The notes: generated from the sequence alone by a model not told the origin. A DNA stretch of 64,000 bases from Paraescarpia echinospica (GCA_020002185.1 CM034531.1:46554029-46618028), one strand, 5' to 3'. Positions 30,258 through 40,619 are shown, numbered from the stretch's first letter. A program made the numbers and translations.

Positions 30258-31334
30258 CCCGACGAGAGCCTTGGCATCGATCCAGCTATTGAATTTCGAA
30301 GGGTATCCAAACCATTTCACCAATACCTCCCTTCGCCTCCCTACCTTGCGTCGCTGCACTATCGATTCCACGCGGTACAGTTTATCGATAGGAACCGTCA
30401 CCTTCTGCAACTCCGTTTCGTAGAAGGTGCCGTCCAGTATCTCTCCGAGATCGTCCGTCAGACGATAGACGGGCGGATCGGACTGATGCACCTCGCGTAT
30501 CGTGAATATTTCCTCTGTCCAATTCGCCATGTACCCTTTGTCGAAACGTCTCTTGACCTTTCTGATACGCAAGCGATCCGCCACGTGGTACTTGGGCACG
30601 CCCTTACCGTGATGAACGCCGTACAAGCGCTACCACACCTCTTCCTGATTAGATGGATTCACCTGCGACGGAGCCATCCCGATGCTGCGGTGAGGTGTGT
30701 CGTTGTACGTCCGCAACAGATCCGGAAGGATATCGATGTATCGCCACGTTTCTTTGTGCGTCAGGTATCGCCACATCCGCGTCTTTAGGGTGCGATTGAA
30801 GCGTTCCACGATGCTTGCCCTGGTCTCCTCGTTGTAGGTGGAGAAGTGATGGATACCGTACTTTTCCAATACACCCCGAACGCCACGGTTCAGGAATTCC
30901 AGACCTCTATCGGTCTGCAACGTCAGGGGACGAACGCCGCTGTTGGTGAACAGTTCGTCAAGCGCCCTCGACATAGACGTCGCCGACTTGTTCTTCAGGG
31001 GAACGCATCGGGCGACTTTCGAGAAGACGTCGATCACCGTGAGTAGGAACGTCATACCCTCGTTGTCTCTTTTCAGACTGGACACGTCGACGAGATCGGC
31101 TTGCCACTGTTGATTCTGGCCTCCGACGACCACGCGTCGCCGCTTGAAATGAATTCTGACCGGTTTGTGTAGAGTATAGGCGTTCTGTTCCGATAGCCAT
31201 TGTTCGACAATCTTTTTCGGTACACGCTGTATAGGTCGGAAGGCGACTCGGCGCAAAGACTCGATACCTCCGTAACTCCCTACCTTAGCGGGATCGAAGT
31301 AGACTCCTTGGAGCTTTTTCAGGTGACGCGCCAT
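30252..31334 (-). pseudogene. INT: Chromodomain DDE integrase, element 2 (one amber codon)
   Basis: Starts MARHLKKLQGVYFDPAKVGSYGG. The catalytic triad is complete: D80 (WQADLVD), D142 (LQTDRGLEF) and E177 (SIVERFN). A basic SH3-like part and a chromodomain ending KWFGYPSKFNSWIDAKALVGL follow. TAG at 30630-30632, after SNQEEVW, is the only break and corresponds to a Gln codon in element 1; it falls after the catalytic core. The final TAA is inside the TATA box of the next gene. Confidence 0.92.
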
Positions 31335-31426
31335 AGTCGTCGTATCAGATAATCAACGGTGATCCCGGTCACGACGTGAAGCGTAGCGTAAGCGATACCG
31401 ATAAAGAGACGACTGTTCCACGTCAT
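31319..31426 (-). CDS. Small hydrophobic protein, element 2
   Basis: A 35-aa frame with one hydrophobic segment (LFIGIAYATLHVVTGITV). It overlaps the integrase start and has the same location as the 65-aa membrane protein of element 1. Sequence similarity between them is weak, so this is a positional homologue at best. A TATA-like GTATAATG overlaps its ATG. Confidence 0.35.
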   Translation of the reverse strand: MTWNSRLFIGIAYATLHVVTGITVDYLIRRLWRVT

Positions 31427-31441
31427 TATACGTCGTCGTCT

Positions 31442-32236
31442 TTAAAGACTCTCCCATGTCTTAGGTCCTTCCGACGGTGGCGTGAGTAGGGCGGGAGACG
31501 AGTCCATCCGTTGACGACGCGCGAGGGGTGTCCACTGTAGGGTTCGTCGCGCTCTACCGAGAGATCGTGTGGCCGCTGCCGCCACCGCGCTCTTCTTTTG
31601 CGTCTGCTGAATGTGTCGTTTCCTGTCCTGGTTAGCCACCAACTCCATGGGTACGTTCGTGTCACCGAGTTGACGCGCAAACATCTGCCATCCCGTCGGA
31701 TCGCCGACGGTCTTGCGCTTGCGCAGTAGATCGTTCACGAGATCAACCGCGTTACTTCCGGGTACCGCCACTCCTTTGTGCATCAGCTCTTTGCGCGCAC
31801 TCCACGTGACGTCTCCTTTGAGATGTTCCATCAGTCGCGCGGCTTTGGACCGAAGGGCCTTTGGAACGTTGTTGATGACTTCCGGTTCTATACCTCCCGC
31901 CCCCGCCGGAGGCGGGGGCGATGGGTCAGTTGCCGCCGCCGCCGCCGCCGTGGCAACTGGCGAAGAAGGTGGTGGTGGTGGTGGTGGTGGTGGTGTCTTC
32001 ACGTTCATCACGCGCACCGGTTCTCGCATGCGATGATCGGACAACGCGTTGTAGCGTTGCAACACTTGATTATATATGACGACCTTGTCTCCGTCGGTGA
32101 GATCCCGTCTGTCGAGTATGACTTTCATCTCGTCGACGAGATTCTGTACCTTGCATCCTAGGGTATCCGTCGGCGGTGCGCGAAGACTGTCCAACAGTCG
32201 CGGATCTACCAAGGCCATCTTCCGTGCGTGTTCCAT
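31442..32236 (-). CDS. Conserved Polinton late protein (PW-like), element 2 (intact)
   Basis: 264 aa, homologous to 9148-9918: HARKMALVDPRLLDSL start, a Pro run (nine residues) and Ala run in the linker, NAVDLVNDLLRKRK, GWQMFARQLGDTNVPMELV and a WESL end. The Pro and Ala runs come from CCA/GCC repeats and differ from element 1. Function unknown. Confidence 0.62.
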   Translation of the reverse strand: MEHARKMALVDPRLLDSLRAPPTDTLGCKVQNLVDEMKVILDRRDLTDGDKVVIYNQVLQRYNALSDHRMREPVRVMNVKTPPPPPPPPPSSPVATAAAAAATDPSPPPPAGAGGIEPEVINNVPKALRSKAARLMEHLKGDVTWSARKELMHKGVAVPGSNAVDLVNDLLRKRKTVGDPTGWQMFARQLGDTNVPMELVANQDRKRHIQQTQKKSAVAAAATRSLGRARRTLQWTPLARRQRMDSSPALLTPPSEGPKTWESL

Positions 32237-32239
32237 CGT

Positions 32240-32715
32240 CTACTTGAGTAGCACCTCTTTGAGCAAGGGTAGAAAGACCGAACTGGCCAACGGTGTTAGG
32301 AAAGCCGACAGGAAACCACCGGTCTGTCCCTCTCCGACCTGGTTATTACCCCGACGAAGACGTGTCCCGATCGCCCTCGCCCGTCCCAATCCCTGCAGCA
32401 AGATGTGACGTCTCCTGTTCGGCGGCGCGCCTCTCTCTGCCAACTCGCGCAGTTGTGTTTTGTATTTATTCAAACGTTGTCTCTGTACGGGAGTCAAGGG
32501 AATGTTCTTCTTCAATATGTTGTAGGAGCACTCGGCCAATGCACACAAAAGATCAGCGTCGGCGTTGTTGATGATGGCTCGTCTCAATTTCGCGGCCAAT
32601 GCACACAAAAGATCAGCGTCGGCGTTGTTGATGATGGCTCGTCTCAATTTCGCGTCTTGTACCTGTTTAGAGCCAGTATGCAGAGGATATGTCTCTTCAC
32701 GAGCTCCGACATCAT
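32240..32715 (-). pseudogene. GGFL-motif protein, element 2 (frameshift and 60-bp duplication)
   Basis: From the ATG at 32715 the frame reads MSELVKRHILCILALNR and then must shift near 32660-32690 to enter the frame with LRRAIINNADADLLCALA, CSYNILKKN and the GGFLSAFLTPLASSVFLPLL tail. An exact 60-bp tandem duplication (32533-32592 and 32593-32652) repeats 20 residues. TATA box 34 nt upstream. Confidence 0.65.
32533..32652. repeat. Perfect 60-bp tandem duplication inside the GGFL gene
   Basis: The two copies, both starting CGGCCAATGCACACAAAAG, are identical over all 60 bases and preserve the frame. Identity against a decayed background points to a recent event, or possibly an assembly artefact. 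Confidence 0.9.
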
Positions 32716-32748
32716 GTGAATGAAGAGACGACGTGCATGCGCAGTCGT

Positions 32749-32756
32749 CTTATACC
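32749..32756 (-). promoter_or_regulatory. TATA box of the GGFL-protein gene, element 2
   Basis: GGTATAAG on the minus strand, 34 nt before the ATG at 32715, in the same place as in element 1. Confidence 0.5.
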
Positions 32757-32770
32757 TTGGGCTGGTACAC

Positions 32771-33373
32771 CTACTGAGCACCGTCGTCCGGAAAGATGGC
32801 CGTGCGCAGACGCATGTCTTCGGGTGTGTCCTGTTTCAGATCGGTCAGGAGATAACCGTACGGTAATGACGTGGCGTCTTTGAACGCTTCCTGTACAAAC
32901 TCCAGGCGTCCCGGATACATCTGTCGCGCCAAGTGACCTATCTGCAACGCGTCGCGGGGATTCTTGAAGACCACCATGTATTGCGCGTTCAGACTGATCG
33001 TGCGATTCTCCTTGTTTTTTTTAAACAGGTTCTGCACGAGATAGAATACGGAGGTGTTCTGATGATGACTCTTTTTCGTGAACATGGTCGTGACCCGTTC
33101 ATCCTTTTCCGCCATCAGATCGTCTATGACTACGAGGTTTCGCGTCGATGCGTCGAACGCGCCGTTCGGCAACCCTTCCTCGAACCGTACCGAGTCGTTG
33201 TCTACGGACGCGAAGGCGTTCTGCCTTTCTCCATAACACCACGTGATCTTCTCCGGAGGAGGATCTATCATCCTTGCGGCGTGACGTAGAATGCGCGTCA
33301 CGAAGGTACTCTTACCGCATCCCGTCGGACCAGCGACAATACAGGTGAAGGGATGTTTCCATCATGTATCCAT
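32771..33373 (-). pseudogene. ATP: FtsK/A32-like packaging ATPase, element 2 (early TGA)
   Basis: The frame carries KHPFTCIVAGP, Walker A GPTGCGKST, DPPPEKITWCYG, Walker B NLVVIDD, HHQNTSV and NRTISLNAQYMVVFK, and ends FPDDGAQ. TGA at 33362-33364 is the fourth codon after the ATG at 33373; a CGA to TGA change is one simple origin. Past this codon the gene is uninterrupted. A downstream non-AUG or later Met start would lose the P-loop, so the gene is most likely dead. Confidence 0.88.
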
Positions 33374-33387
33374 GATCGCCGCGTCTT

Positions 33388-33543
33388 CTAGTAGATGGTC
33401 GCGTTCCCTGTGACGTTAGATACGACGATACCTCCACCGCACAAAGAACGAAGGGGAACGTACAACAAGACGTATATGACGTACAGGTACACTCCGATTA
33501 TTCCTACTACCGATACTCCTACGACCACTCGTGTCCGTGACAT
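33388..33543 (-). CDS. Small hydrophobic protein upstream of the ATPase, element 2
   Basis: A 51-aa frame beginning MSRTRVVVGVSVVGIIGVYL, mostly one hydrophobic stretch (residues 6-31) with a short polar tail. It lies between POLB and the ATPase, on the same strand, 14 nt before the ATPase start. No homologue in element 1. Unknown function. Confidence 0.4.
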   Translation of the reverse strand: MSRTRVVVGVSVVGIIGVYLYVIYVLLYVPLRSLCGGGIVVSNVTGNATIY

Positions 33544-33620
33544 GGTGTTCTATGACGATCGATTGCGTGACATCTGTCTAAGTAACTTTTGCTTTTGTCT
33601 ACTGTCTGCCTACTAACCAC

Positions 33621-33679
33621 GTGACAGCTAAGAGGCGCCACTAACCCCAACTAACGTAGGGGCGCATTTCCTCTTTGTA
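33621..33679 (-). promoter_or_regulatory. Repeated upstream element, copy 1
   Basis: GAGGCGCC.CTAACCCCAAC followed by TAGG, GGGCGCATTTCCTCTTTGT (plus-strand reading). It lies between the POLB 3' end and the start of the small hydrophobic gene. A second copy sits upstream of POLB at 38411-38470. Same orientation in both; position suggests a promoter or enhancer unit of element 2. Confidence 0.55.
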
Positions 33680-33724
33680 TCAGCGGTGTTTCGGCGTAGA
33701 CTTACACGGCAATCGATCGTTATA

Positions 33725-36700
33725 TCACACGTCCACCGGTCCCGTTGTGTCTCCGTCCTCGTGGACCACGCGCTTGGCGTAAAAGTAGGTCAAAGCCGCG
33801 CGTTCCTGCATGTACGTCAACACGGACGAGTGAATCACCCGGAACCCGCGGTTCTTTCCGCTTCCGCTCCGTCGATTGGTGAGCACGTCCAGGAACGCCT
33901 GCTTGTTGACTGTGTTGAGTCGCTTGTTCAGACCCTTGGTGCTGTATTTATCGACGGGACCCGAACAATAGTAGTTCTTGCTGCACAGACCCAGAAAACA
34001 GTTGCCGGACCATTCGACCTTGAAGAGTCCCGGTGTTCTCTTGTCGTATGCTTTGCGCGCCTTGCAACACGTCTCGGTACCGCTCCACGGACGTCCGGTC
34101 AGTCGACAGCGCACGTACTCGCTCCGATGATCATTGCAACATTCGGACGGTAGCCATTCGTAACGGTTACGAAAGTAGTCTTCGCGTAGTGCCGGGGTCA
34201 CGAGGTCGACGATGGACTCACCTGCTAGAGTCAGATATGCGCTGTCCGTATCGGTTTCGCAGTACTCGAACAGCGGACGTTTCACGTACCTGAACATGAA
34301 ATCGTAGTAGAACTCCACCATGCGTAGTTTGGCCCACTGCAAAACGAAGAAGCCCACGTGCGTGGGCAAGGCGTATTTAACGACGTCGAGCTGTCGAAAG
34401 AGACGATTGTTGATCATGATCGATGCCCTCGTCTCTCTGCAGTAGGCGACTTCGCGGTGCCTATTGACGTTAGTGATAAATTTCCCATAGGAAGAATTCC
34501 CCATAAGTTTGTTTGTGTCCGCGATCATGGCTTTGTCGGAGTGGACGTCTCCCTCGCGACGCGCGGCGGACACCGCCTCTCCGAATCGTCGGAAGCACGC
34601 GATCGGTGTGTACTCGATGACCTGGTAGACGTGCGTCACCTCGAGACCGTGTTGCAGGTACTATCGCAAGAGAGGTGTAGCGAGCAAGATCTTATCTCCA
34701 CGATAACTTCCGACGAGCATGCGACGCGGGGTTGACATGATGTCGTGTTCTTCGGCGTATCGACGCATGAACGGTCCGAGGTCATCGCGGGTCATGTGCA
34801 TTTTCTTGAAGATGGGCTGCATCTCGACAAAATGCGCGCGCAATTCCTCCGGTACACGAATGTCACACTGAATCATTCCGAAAACGCTGCCATTGCGTAC
34901 CCCTGTCAGGATCTCTTGTGACGTCATCTTCCATGGCACGCGTCGACGACGGCGGCGGCGAAAGGTGGCGTCCAGAAACAGTTTCACGCACAGATCGCGT
35001 CTCGTGACCTTCCACTCGCATTCCCACATCTCGACGACCCTGACAAAGTGACGTAGGTAGGCCGCGTTCTTTTGTGTTTCGGCGAGGAGTTGAGTCAGGG
35101 GTTTCCCGTTGAGATCGTTGACCTCACGACCGGTGCACGGACATCCGTGATAGAAGCATCCGTGAAACTGATAGGCCGTCTTTGTTTCGTTGCACCAACC
35201 GTCCACCATGAGTTTACCGATGCGCTTCTCTCGTCCGTTGGACTGGTGACGTATGACGCGTCCCGTGCTTTCTGACTCCCACGACAACCACTCGGCGGCC
35301 ATCTGTCCGGTGGGCTGTGCCGGTTCGGGTCGGAAGTCCTTCTCATCCCGTCGTCGCGTGTACCATCCCGTCGGCATGTCTTGCGATAGAAACCATAGAT
35401 ACAATGCGTTTGCATCGTAACCGACAATTGACTGACACATTCGAGCCGCATCACCGAAGTCGTTCCGACGTATCTTCGTGACCCCCTTCTCGTGATGTCT
35501 GTTGAAGATGAGTGAAGGCCCTCCGACGATGTTATCTCTGACCAGTTTATGGACATCCTTGTTCGTTTCGTTGAACAGTGTAAAGAAGTTCTTATCCGGC
35601 ACGTAGTTGAACAGGTGCATCAAGGTCAAACCCGGTATTCTGATGGCTTGTTTGAACATGTCGAGACCGCGTTGTCGGTAGAAGGCAAACTGTTAGGCGA
35701 TGGCCTCCAGGAAGGGTACGACGTCCCTGTTGTTGTACCAGACGAGAAAGTCCCGCAACGTCTTCATATCGTTGTCTCGCCACGCCACTTGACAATGGGT
35801 ATAGTCCTCGTCGGATATACCTTCGTTCTTCAGTCGACTGAAGAAGGCCTCTTTGGGAGGGAGAGCGGTGTCACCGAGTCTCTCCAATCTGTCCATGTAT
35901 TTTTATGGGAAATGACTTTTCGTAACCTCGCAACCGTACGCTTTCAGGTACTTATCATACGAGAATCCCGGGGCGATATAATTAGTCATATCGAGGAACT
36001 TCAGGTCATCCGTCGATAGACACATAAACGTGTTGCCACGTTTGATCACGTGAAAGTCTCCACCAACCTCCTCCTCCTCTTCTCCTTCCTCCTTCACATC
36101 CTCCTCTCTGTCTTTCGTCGTAGACAGGAAGTAGGATACCAGGAACTGTTTGAAGCCGTTCAGATCGTACCTGCCCGAGTTGAATCCGATGACGGGCAAC
36201 TGATGAAGCCAACCGTACAATTGACCCATGAGTGTCTTGTAGGGATTGGTCGGTTGTCGCTGAGAATCGTTGTCCGCCACCGCCGCCGCCGCCTCGTGCT
36301 CGTCCCAGGTCGCGATCGCTTCCGTGAGTTCTTGAAGGACGCTCTCGTAATCGTCTATAATGGCTTCGTAGGCAGCATAGCTGATAGACTGAAGGATGGA
36401 CATCACGTCGGACACCAACTTGTTCCTATCGCCATCGGTGATAAGACATCGTACTTCTTCGAATCCGGGTACGTTACTCGCCAGTGACACACTCAATGGT
36501 ACGTGACGAGACACCCAATGGACCTTGTCGCTCTCTGATGGAAGGTGTGACGTATCGAACCAGGACTCGAAGTCGAAGGTAGCGCGATATGTGTAGTAGC
36601 GCAAGCACTCGGGAACACGAATGTTTTCGTCGTCCAAACGCTGGAAGACTGTCGGCGACGGACGGTAGATACCACCGGGATAGATCTTTCGCACGCCTCC

Positions 36701-38106
36701 CTTACACGTGCGCTCGTGTCTCTCTAGAAGGTACGCGTCTTTCCATAACGAGTCACCACACTTCCTGCAACGATAAGAGTGATAGTACATATGTGTGTCT
36801 CGTAGAGATTGACGTACAAGGTGTCGGAATAGTGACACAATGAACGACGCACGAGCTCGGCAGTCGCCTTTCCGTCTTCTTCTGTCGGTTCTATGAGGGT
36901 ATAAACGCACACGTTGACCTCAAAGGTGGTCTCGACACGATATAGGTCGTCCATCGTCACTCCACCAAAGTCTTTCATAGGCACTTCGTCTCGATCGTAC
37001 TTCTTATAGAGTACCCTCACAGTGGGCTCCAGGTAACGTGGGTCACATCCGTGATGCAGAGCCAGACAACGGAAGAGACACAGGTTGTCGGTGTACTTCT
37101 TGTTGTTGTTGCCTTCTCTTTCCAGTCCGATGACGGCACAATTGTTCTTGACATACCTGGAAAGACCGATGTCCGCGCATCCTATCGGATGGTCTACGAT
37201 GTGGTTGACGAAGAAGGTGACGTTCGTCACCACCTCGCATACCCATTGACTGTTCGGACGTTGATTGATCGCCCACTGCAAAACATATGTTTCTCGGATA
37301 CGCTCCAGAAATCCATCAAAGTCTTCGGCGTTGGTGATAACACACGGTTCATCGAGGTATCGTCCGCAACAGTTGCGTGACGAATGGTAGTATCTGAATA
37401 TATTTGTGATCTTGTTCCTCAATACAAAACCATAACTAAGATTAATCTTAAAGGCGTGTGTCTGTTCACGAAACATGATCTTCAATGACGGTTCTACAAC
37501 AGTCGTGTCCGGTGTCGTCACCCTGTAATTGTACACGGATTGAACGGGTCCTCTACTCACGTGACTTCTGATGGTCGACCAGTGGTCTCGAACGACATCT
37601 CGCAGGTCCCTAGACAGATCGTCGACCAAGGGGAGTCGTGGGGGAGGACGTATGGGATTAGCGTCGTCGGCATCGTCGTCGTGTCTTTCGCGTGGTCGCT
37701 CTTCGCGTCTCGCTCGCTTGGGTGCCTTCCTCCTCCTCACTTCTCGTCTGCTATATACCTTGATATGTTGTATCAAGTGGTCACGTCTTGCGAATTCACG
37801 TGCGCAAGTCTCACATCGGTGGGTATGGTTTTTTTGTACGGGTACCCTACCACAAGACGTCTTCATGTGTCGTAACAAGGTGTATCGTCTCGCGAAGTCT
37901 TTTGAACATACCTGACATCGGTGGGTGGTGGTTCTTTTGTATTCAGCAGATGGCGCCACTCGCGACGGTGCTTTGGTGTAGGCATGATCGTCGTCGACTC
38001 GTGGTGAGTGAATCGACGGCGATGAATGATTTAGATGTATGTGACGTTGTAAGTCGTCGTATGTATTGCTGACGATACCGCAGTGTCGACAAACGTCCTT
38101 CGTCAT
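33725..38106 (-). pseudogene. POLB: Protein-primed family B DNA polymerase, element 2 (frameshift, three stops)
   Basis: Three N-terminal zinc fingers (VCRHCG..H...H; HRCQVC..H....C; HRCETC..H), the OTU-like pair (NLCLFRC and YETH), a fourth finger YRCRKCG, exo I FDFESWF (36557-36577), exo II GRYDLN, exo III YNNRD, motif A YDANALYLW (35393-35419), motif B GNSSYGK (34481-34501) and motif C DTDS (34241-34252). Breaks: a frameshift near 36800 just after YETH, TAA at 35903-35905, TAA at 35693-35695 and TAG at 34661-34663 (Trp in element 1). Catalytic residues are otherwise intact. Unlike element 1, it is read in the same direction as the late block and lies upstream of it. TATA box about 50 nt upstream. 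Confidence 0.93.
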
Positions 38107-38155
38107 GACGCTGTATGCACCTACAACTGAAGGATGAAGGATCCTTGCCTATTTG

Positions 38156-38162
38156 TATATAT
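38156..38162 (-). promoter_or_regulatory. TATA box of POLB, element 2
   Basis: GATATATACAAATAG on the minus strand, about 50 nt before the ATG at 38106. Confidence 0.45.
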
Positions 38163-38209
38163 CAGATACTATGCGACGTCGTGTAAACGTTGTCTATTGC
38201 TATATATGT

Positions 38210-38255
38210 ACATGTATGCGTGCGTGCGTGCGTGCATGCGTGCATGCGTGCGTTC
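38210..38255. repeat. GCGT/GCAT microsatellite upstream of POLB
   Basis: A (TGCG)n run mixed with ATGCG units. Confidence 0.8.
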
Positions 38256-38410
38256 TATATAGGACACTGACTGTATACCGCAAAGTCACTCTTCGATACG
38301 AAAGAACAACGGACGACCGAGAAGGGTATTACATCTACCTTTTATTTTCTATGATACTATCGAGTACACTATTCAAAATCGAAAACTACTACTACTACTA
38401 TGCAACTAAT

Positions 38411-38470
38411 ATGACAATTAGAGGCGCCTCTAACCCCAACCATAGTAGGCGGGGCGCATTTCCTCTTTGT
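38411..38470 (-). promoter_or_regulatory. Repeated upstream element, copy 2
   Basis: This is the second copy of the element at 33621-33679, with the same order of GAGGCGCC, CTAACCCCAAC and GGGGCGCATTTCCTCTTTGT. It lies about 300 nt upstream of the POLB start. Confidence 0.55.
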
Positions 38471-38596
38471 CACTATGAATATTAAAATGAACATGGCTAT
38501 ATAGTTCTCTACGGATAGTAGAGGTCACGGCTTCAATGTGTTCATCGCGAATAATATTTCTTGCTATCTCATTGCAGCAATGACGTACCGCGTCTT

Positions 38597-39055
38597 TCAG
38601 TGTACATTTGATAACCGTGCTATGTCTCTGTCTAAGGAAGCAATGGAGTCAAACGGCTCTCCATACCCCAAAGACATGCAGTCCAGAAAACTCGACCAGA
38701 TCATATGTCCATGAGGAGACAAATCGAATGTGGAAGTATCCTTCTGGAGGCTTTCGTATTCTGATGGCGTTGTGACGTCGTCTTTGTCGTCCTCACATTT
38801 CGTATGTAAGGGGATGTCATCAGACGGTGACGAGGTGACATGATCACATGTCATATCAAACGTTGGTGACGCATGGCGACGCTCGTGTAATACTGCGAGG
38901 AGACGACGTCGTAAAGGAACCTCGACACGGGCACGACGCGGGACCTTCTTCTTGGGTGCCCACGTAATGTCCGCGTCGTCGTCGTCGTCGTCGTCGTTTT
39001 TCGTATAGACGTGTCGTATGCGTCTTAATTCACCAGCAAGACCATCATCATCATC
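38597..39055 (-). CDS. Accessory acidic protein exon, element 2, unknown
   Basis: An open minus-strand frame from 39055 to the stop at 38597 (152 codons). It opens with DDDD and soon carries a seven-Asp run, then the basic KKKVPRRARVEVPLRRR, then a Ser/Thr/Asp-rich part ending DRDIARLSNVH. It has no ATG at its upstream end; instead a polypyrimidine tract and AACAG (39056-39060) look like a 3' splice site. If unspliced, it may start at the internal Met near 38854. No family recognised; composition suits a nuclear regulatory protein. Confidence 0.4.
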   Translation of the reverse strand, partial: DDDDGLAGELRRIRHVYTKNDDDDDDDADITWAPKKKVPRRARVEVPLRRRLLAVLHERRHASPTFDMTCDHVTSSPSDDIPLHTKCEDDKDDVTTPSEYESLQKDTSTFDLSPHGHMIWSSFLDCMSLGYGEPFDSIASLDRDIARLSNVH

Positions 39056-39193
39056 CTGTTAGACACAATAAGAAGAAAAAGCATTAATGATGATGAATAC
39101 ACGTAACAGTTTTAGTTCTCGACATGTTCACGAAAACAGTGTTAACCCACGACTACGCAGGATGGCTTCGACACGTGGAACAGTATCAAGTGC

Positions 39194-39959
39194 TCACCCC
39201 GGAAAATCCGCTTTGTACCTCATATGACTCATTGTCCACTTCAAAGCGTCGCGGATCAAGGTAGATGTGACTTTGTAATCTTCTTCTTCGTCTTCGAAGG
39301 TATGACACATTCTGTTGACTACGCGACGAATACAGGCGTTGCTGCAGTTGCGATGAACAGCTCCAAGTCCTTCATATCCTCCGTCAGCTCTTCTTCTTTT
39401 TTTGTGAGTAGCTGTCACCGACATCGCAGACGGGTCCTTCGGTTGATCCGACAAGGATATACCTTGCGCACGCAGACTCTCTTTCACTCGTGGAATGGTA
39501 TACTCGTCCCACTCCACTGTATTCGACGTGTACGTGATCTCGAACAGTACCTCATTCAAACAATTCAGGATTTTGCTGTCATCCAGGACGAACAGTGACT
39601 TGTCAATGTCTTTGTAGTGACGATGCATAGAGCATAGTAGTCTTGGATGCATAGAGCACGCAGGCGTTGGAGATAGTCGCTATAAATACATCGTCGTCTA
39701 TCATTTCCTCCGTGCGCTTTTGAATGACATCGATCTTGGCTATAGTCTCCTGTAAACTACTACTACTACTACTACTACGACAGTCGACAACAAGATCATC
39801 ATCACCATCGTCGTCGTCACTAAACCATCTACACGACCCACAGAAAATGACACTTGCCTCGTCATCGGTGATATCTGAATAGCTCAGATGTCGTTTCATC
39901 GTTTGGGATCCTTCGACTGGTGGTGAGGATATACCTTTCTCTTCCTGTGTATTGTCCAT
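39194..39959 (-). pseudogene. Accessory protein, element 2, unknown (frameshift or splicing)
   Basis: Starts MDNTQEEKGISSPP, has an acidic stretch (SDDDDGDDD), a Ser run and a helical part ending FIATISNACVLYAS. A second frame from about 39652 continues KDIDKSLFVLDDSKI, CLNEVLFEITY, KKRRRADGGYEG and RRVVNRMCHTFEDEEED. The junction contains a 24-nt duplication (GCATAGAGCA words at 39626 and 39650). A GTGAGC donor at 39197-39192 faces the acceptor at 39056, but the reading phase does not match, so splicing is unproven. No family recognised. Confidence 0.4.
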
Positions 39960-40043
39960 GCGGGTAGACAGATTTTCAAACGACGAATAAAACTTAAGAA
40001 ATTACATCATGATTATTTCCGGTGACAAAACACCTTGCTGGAG

Positions 40044-40525
40044 TTACTGTTGAATCACTTCCAGTGCTGGCACGGAACAGTTCACGTAACCTCCTTTTGA
40101 TGACTTCCTGATAGTCACCCTAGCCTGTTTACCGTACAAGACGCTCTATACCCTTTGACGGTCTTCGTCTGTTTTCAGTGACATGTAATCATTAGCCGAC
40201 ACGCCTAGAGCCCGCTGGACTACGGCATCAAAAGCCGTGACCCACAGTTCAGCGCCTTTCCGGTCACTCAAAACAGTATCCCAGTGCAATATCTATATAC
40301 AAGCCCTCCCTTCTGTCGTCCGTGAACCGGGCATGTCACGACGGTGTGCTGTCCTTTCGTTTCGATCAGGACTTTGCTGGTACAGATACGACACGATGGA
40401 TAACATACATATTTCGGAGTCAGAGCGCATGTTACAATATTCAGTGGACGATAAAATTGATAAAACCCGTCACTTACTGTATCGAGGGCTGTCAGCTCGA
40501 TCGAGTCGGACTTAGGAGTCGCCAT
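40044..40525 (-). pseudogene. RPA-like ssDNA-binding protein, element 2 (frameshift and stop)
   Basis: The first frame (from 40525, MATPKSDSIELTALD) has a zinc-ribbon pattern CRIC...TCPVHG with a preceding PKYVCYPS. After a frameshift near 40265 the second frame reads ELWVTAFDAVVQRALGVSA, NDYMSLKTDED, a TAG at 40146-40148, then YGKQARVTIRKSSKGGYV, ending at TAA 40044. A zinc ribbon followed by WVTxFDxVxxxxLGxSAxxYxxL matches the C-terminal DNA-binding domain of replication protein A subunit 1. It would bind single strands during POLB-driven strand displacement. Its distance from POLB makes membership of element 2 probable rather than certain. TATA-like box 95 nt upstream. Confidence 0.65.
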
Positions 40526-40619
40526 CTTGTCGATGTCTCACGAGAAATCACGAGGAATACTTGAGGCTGTTCGAACGATGGAGAGAGAGAGTGTTAAGCC
40601 CTATTCGGTTTAGGCTAGG

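Noticed and set aside
39056..39197. Confirmed intron between the two accessory frames
   Set aside because: Donor GTGAGC and acceptor AACAG look good, but joining them shifts the frame into an early stop.
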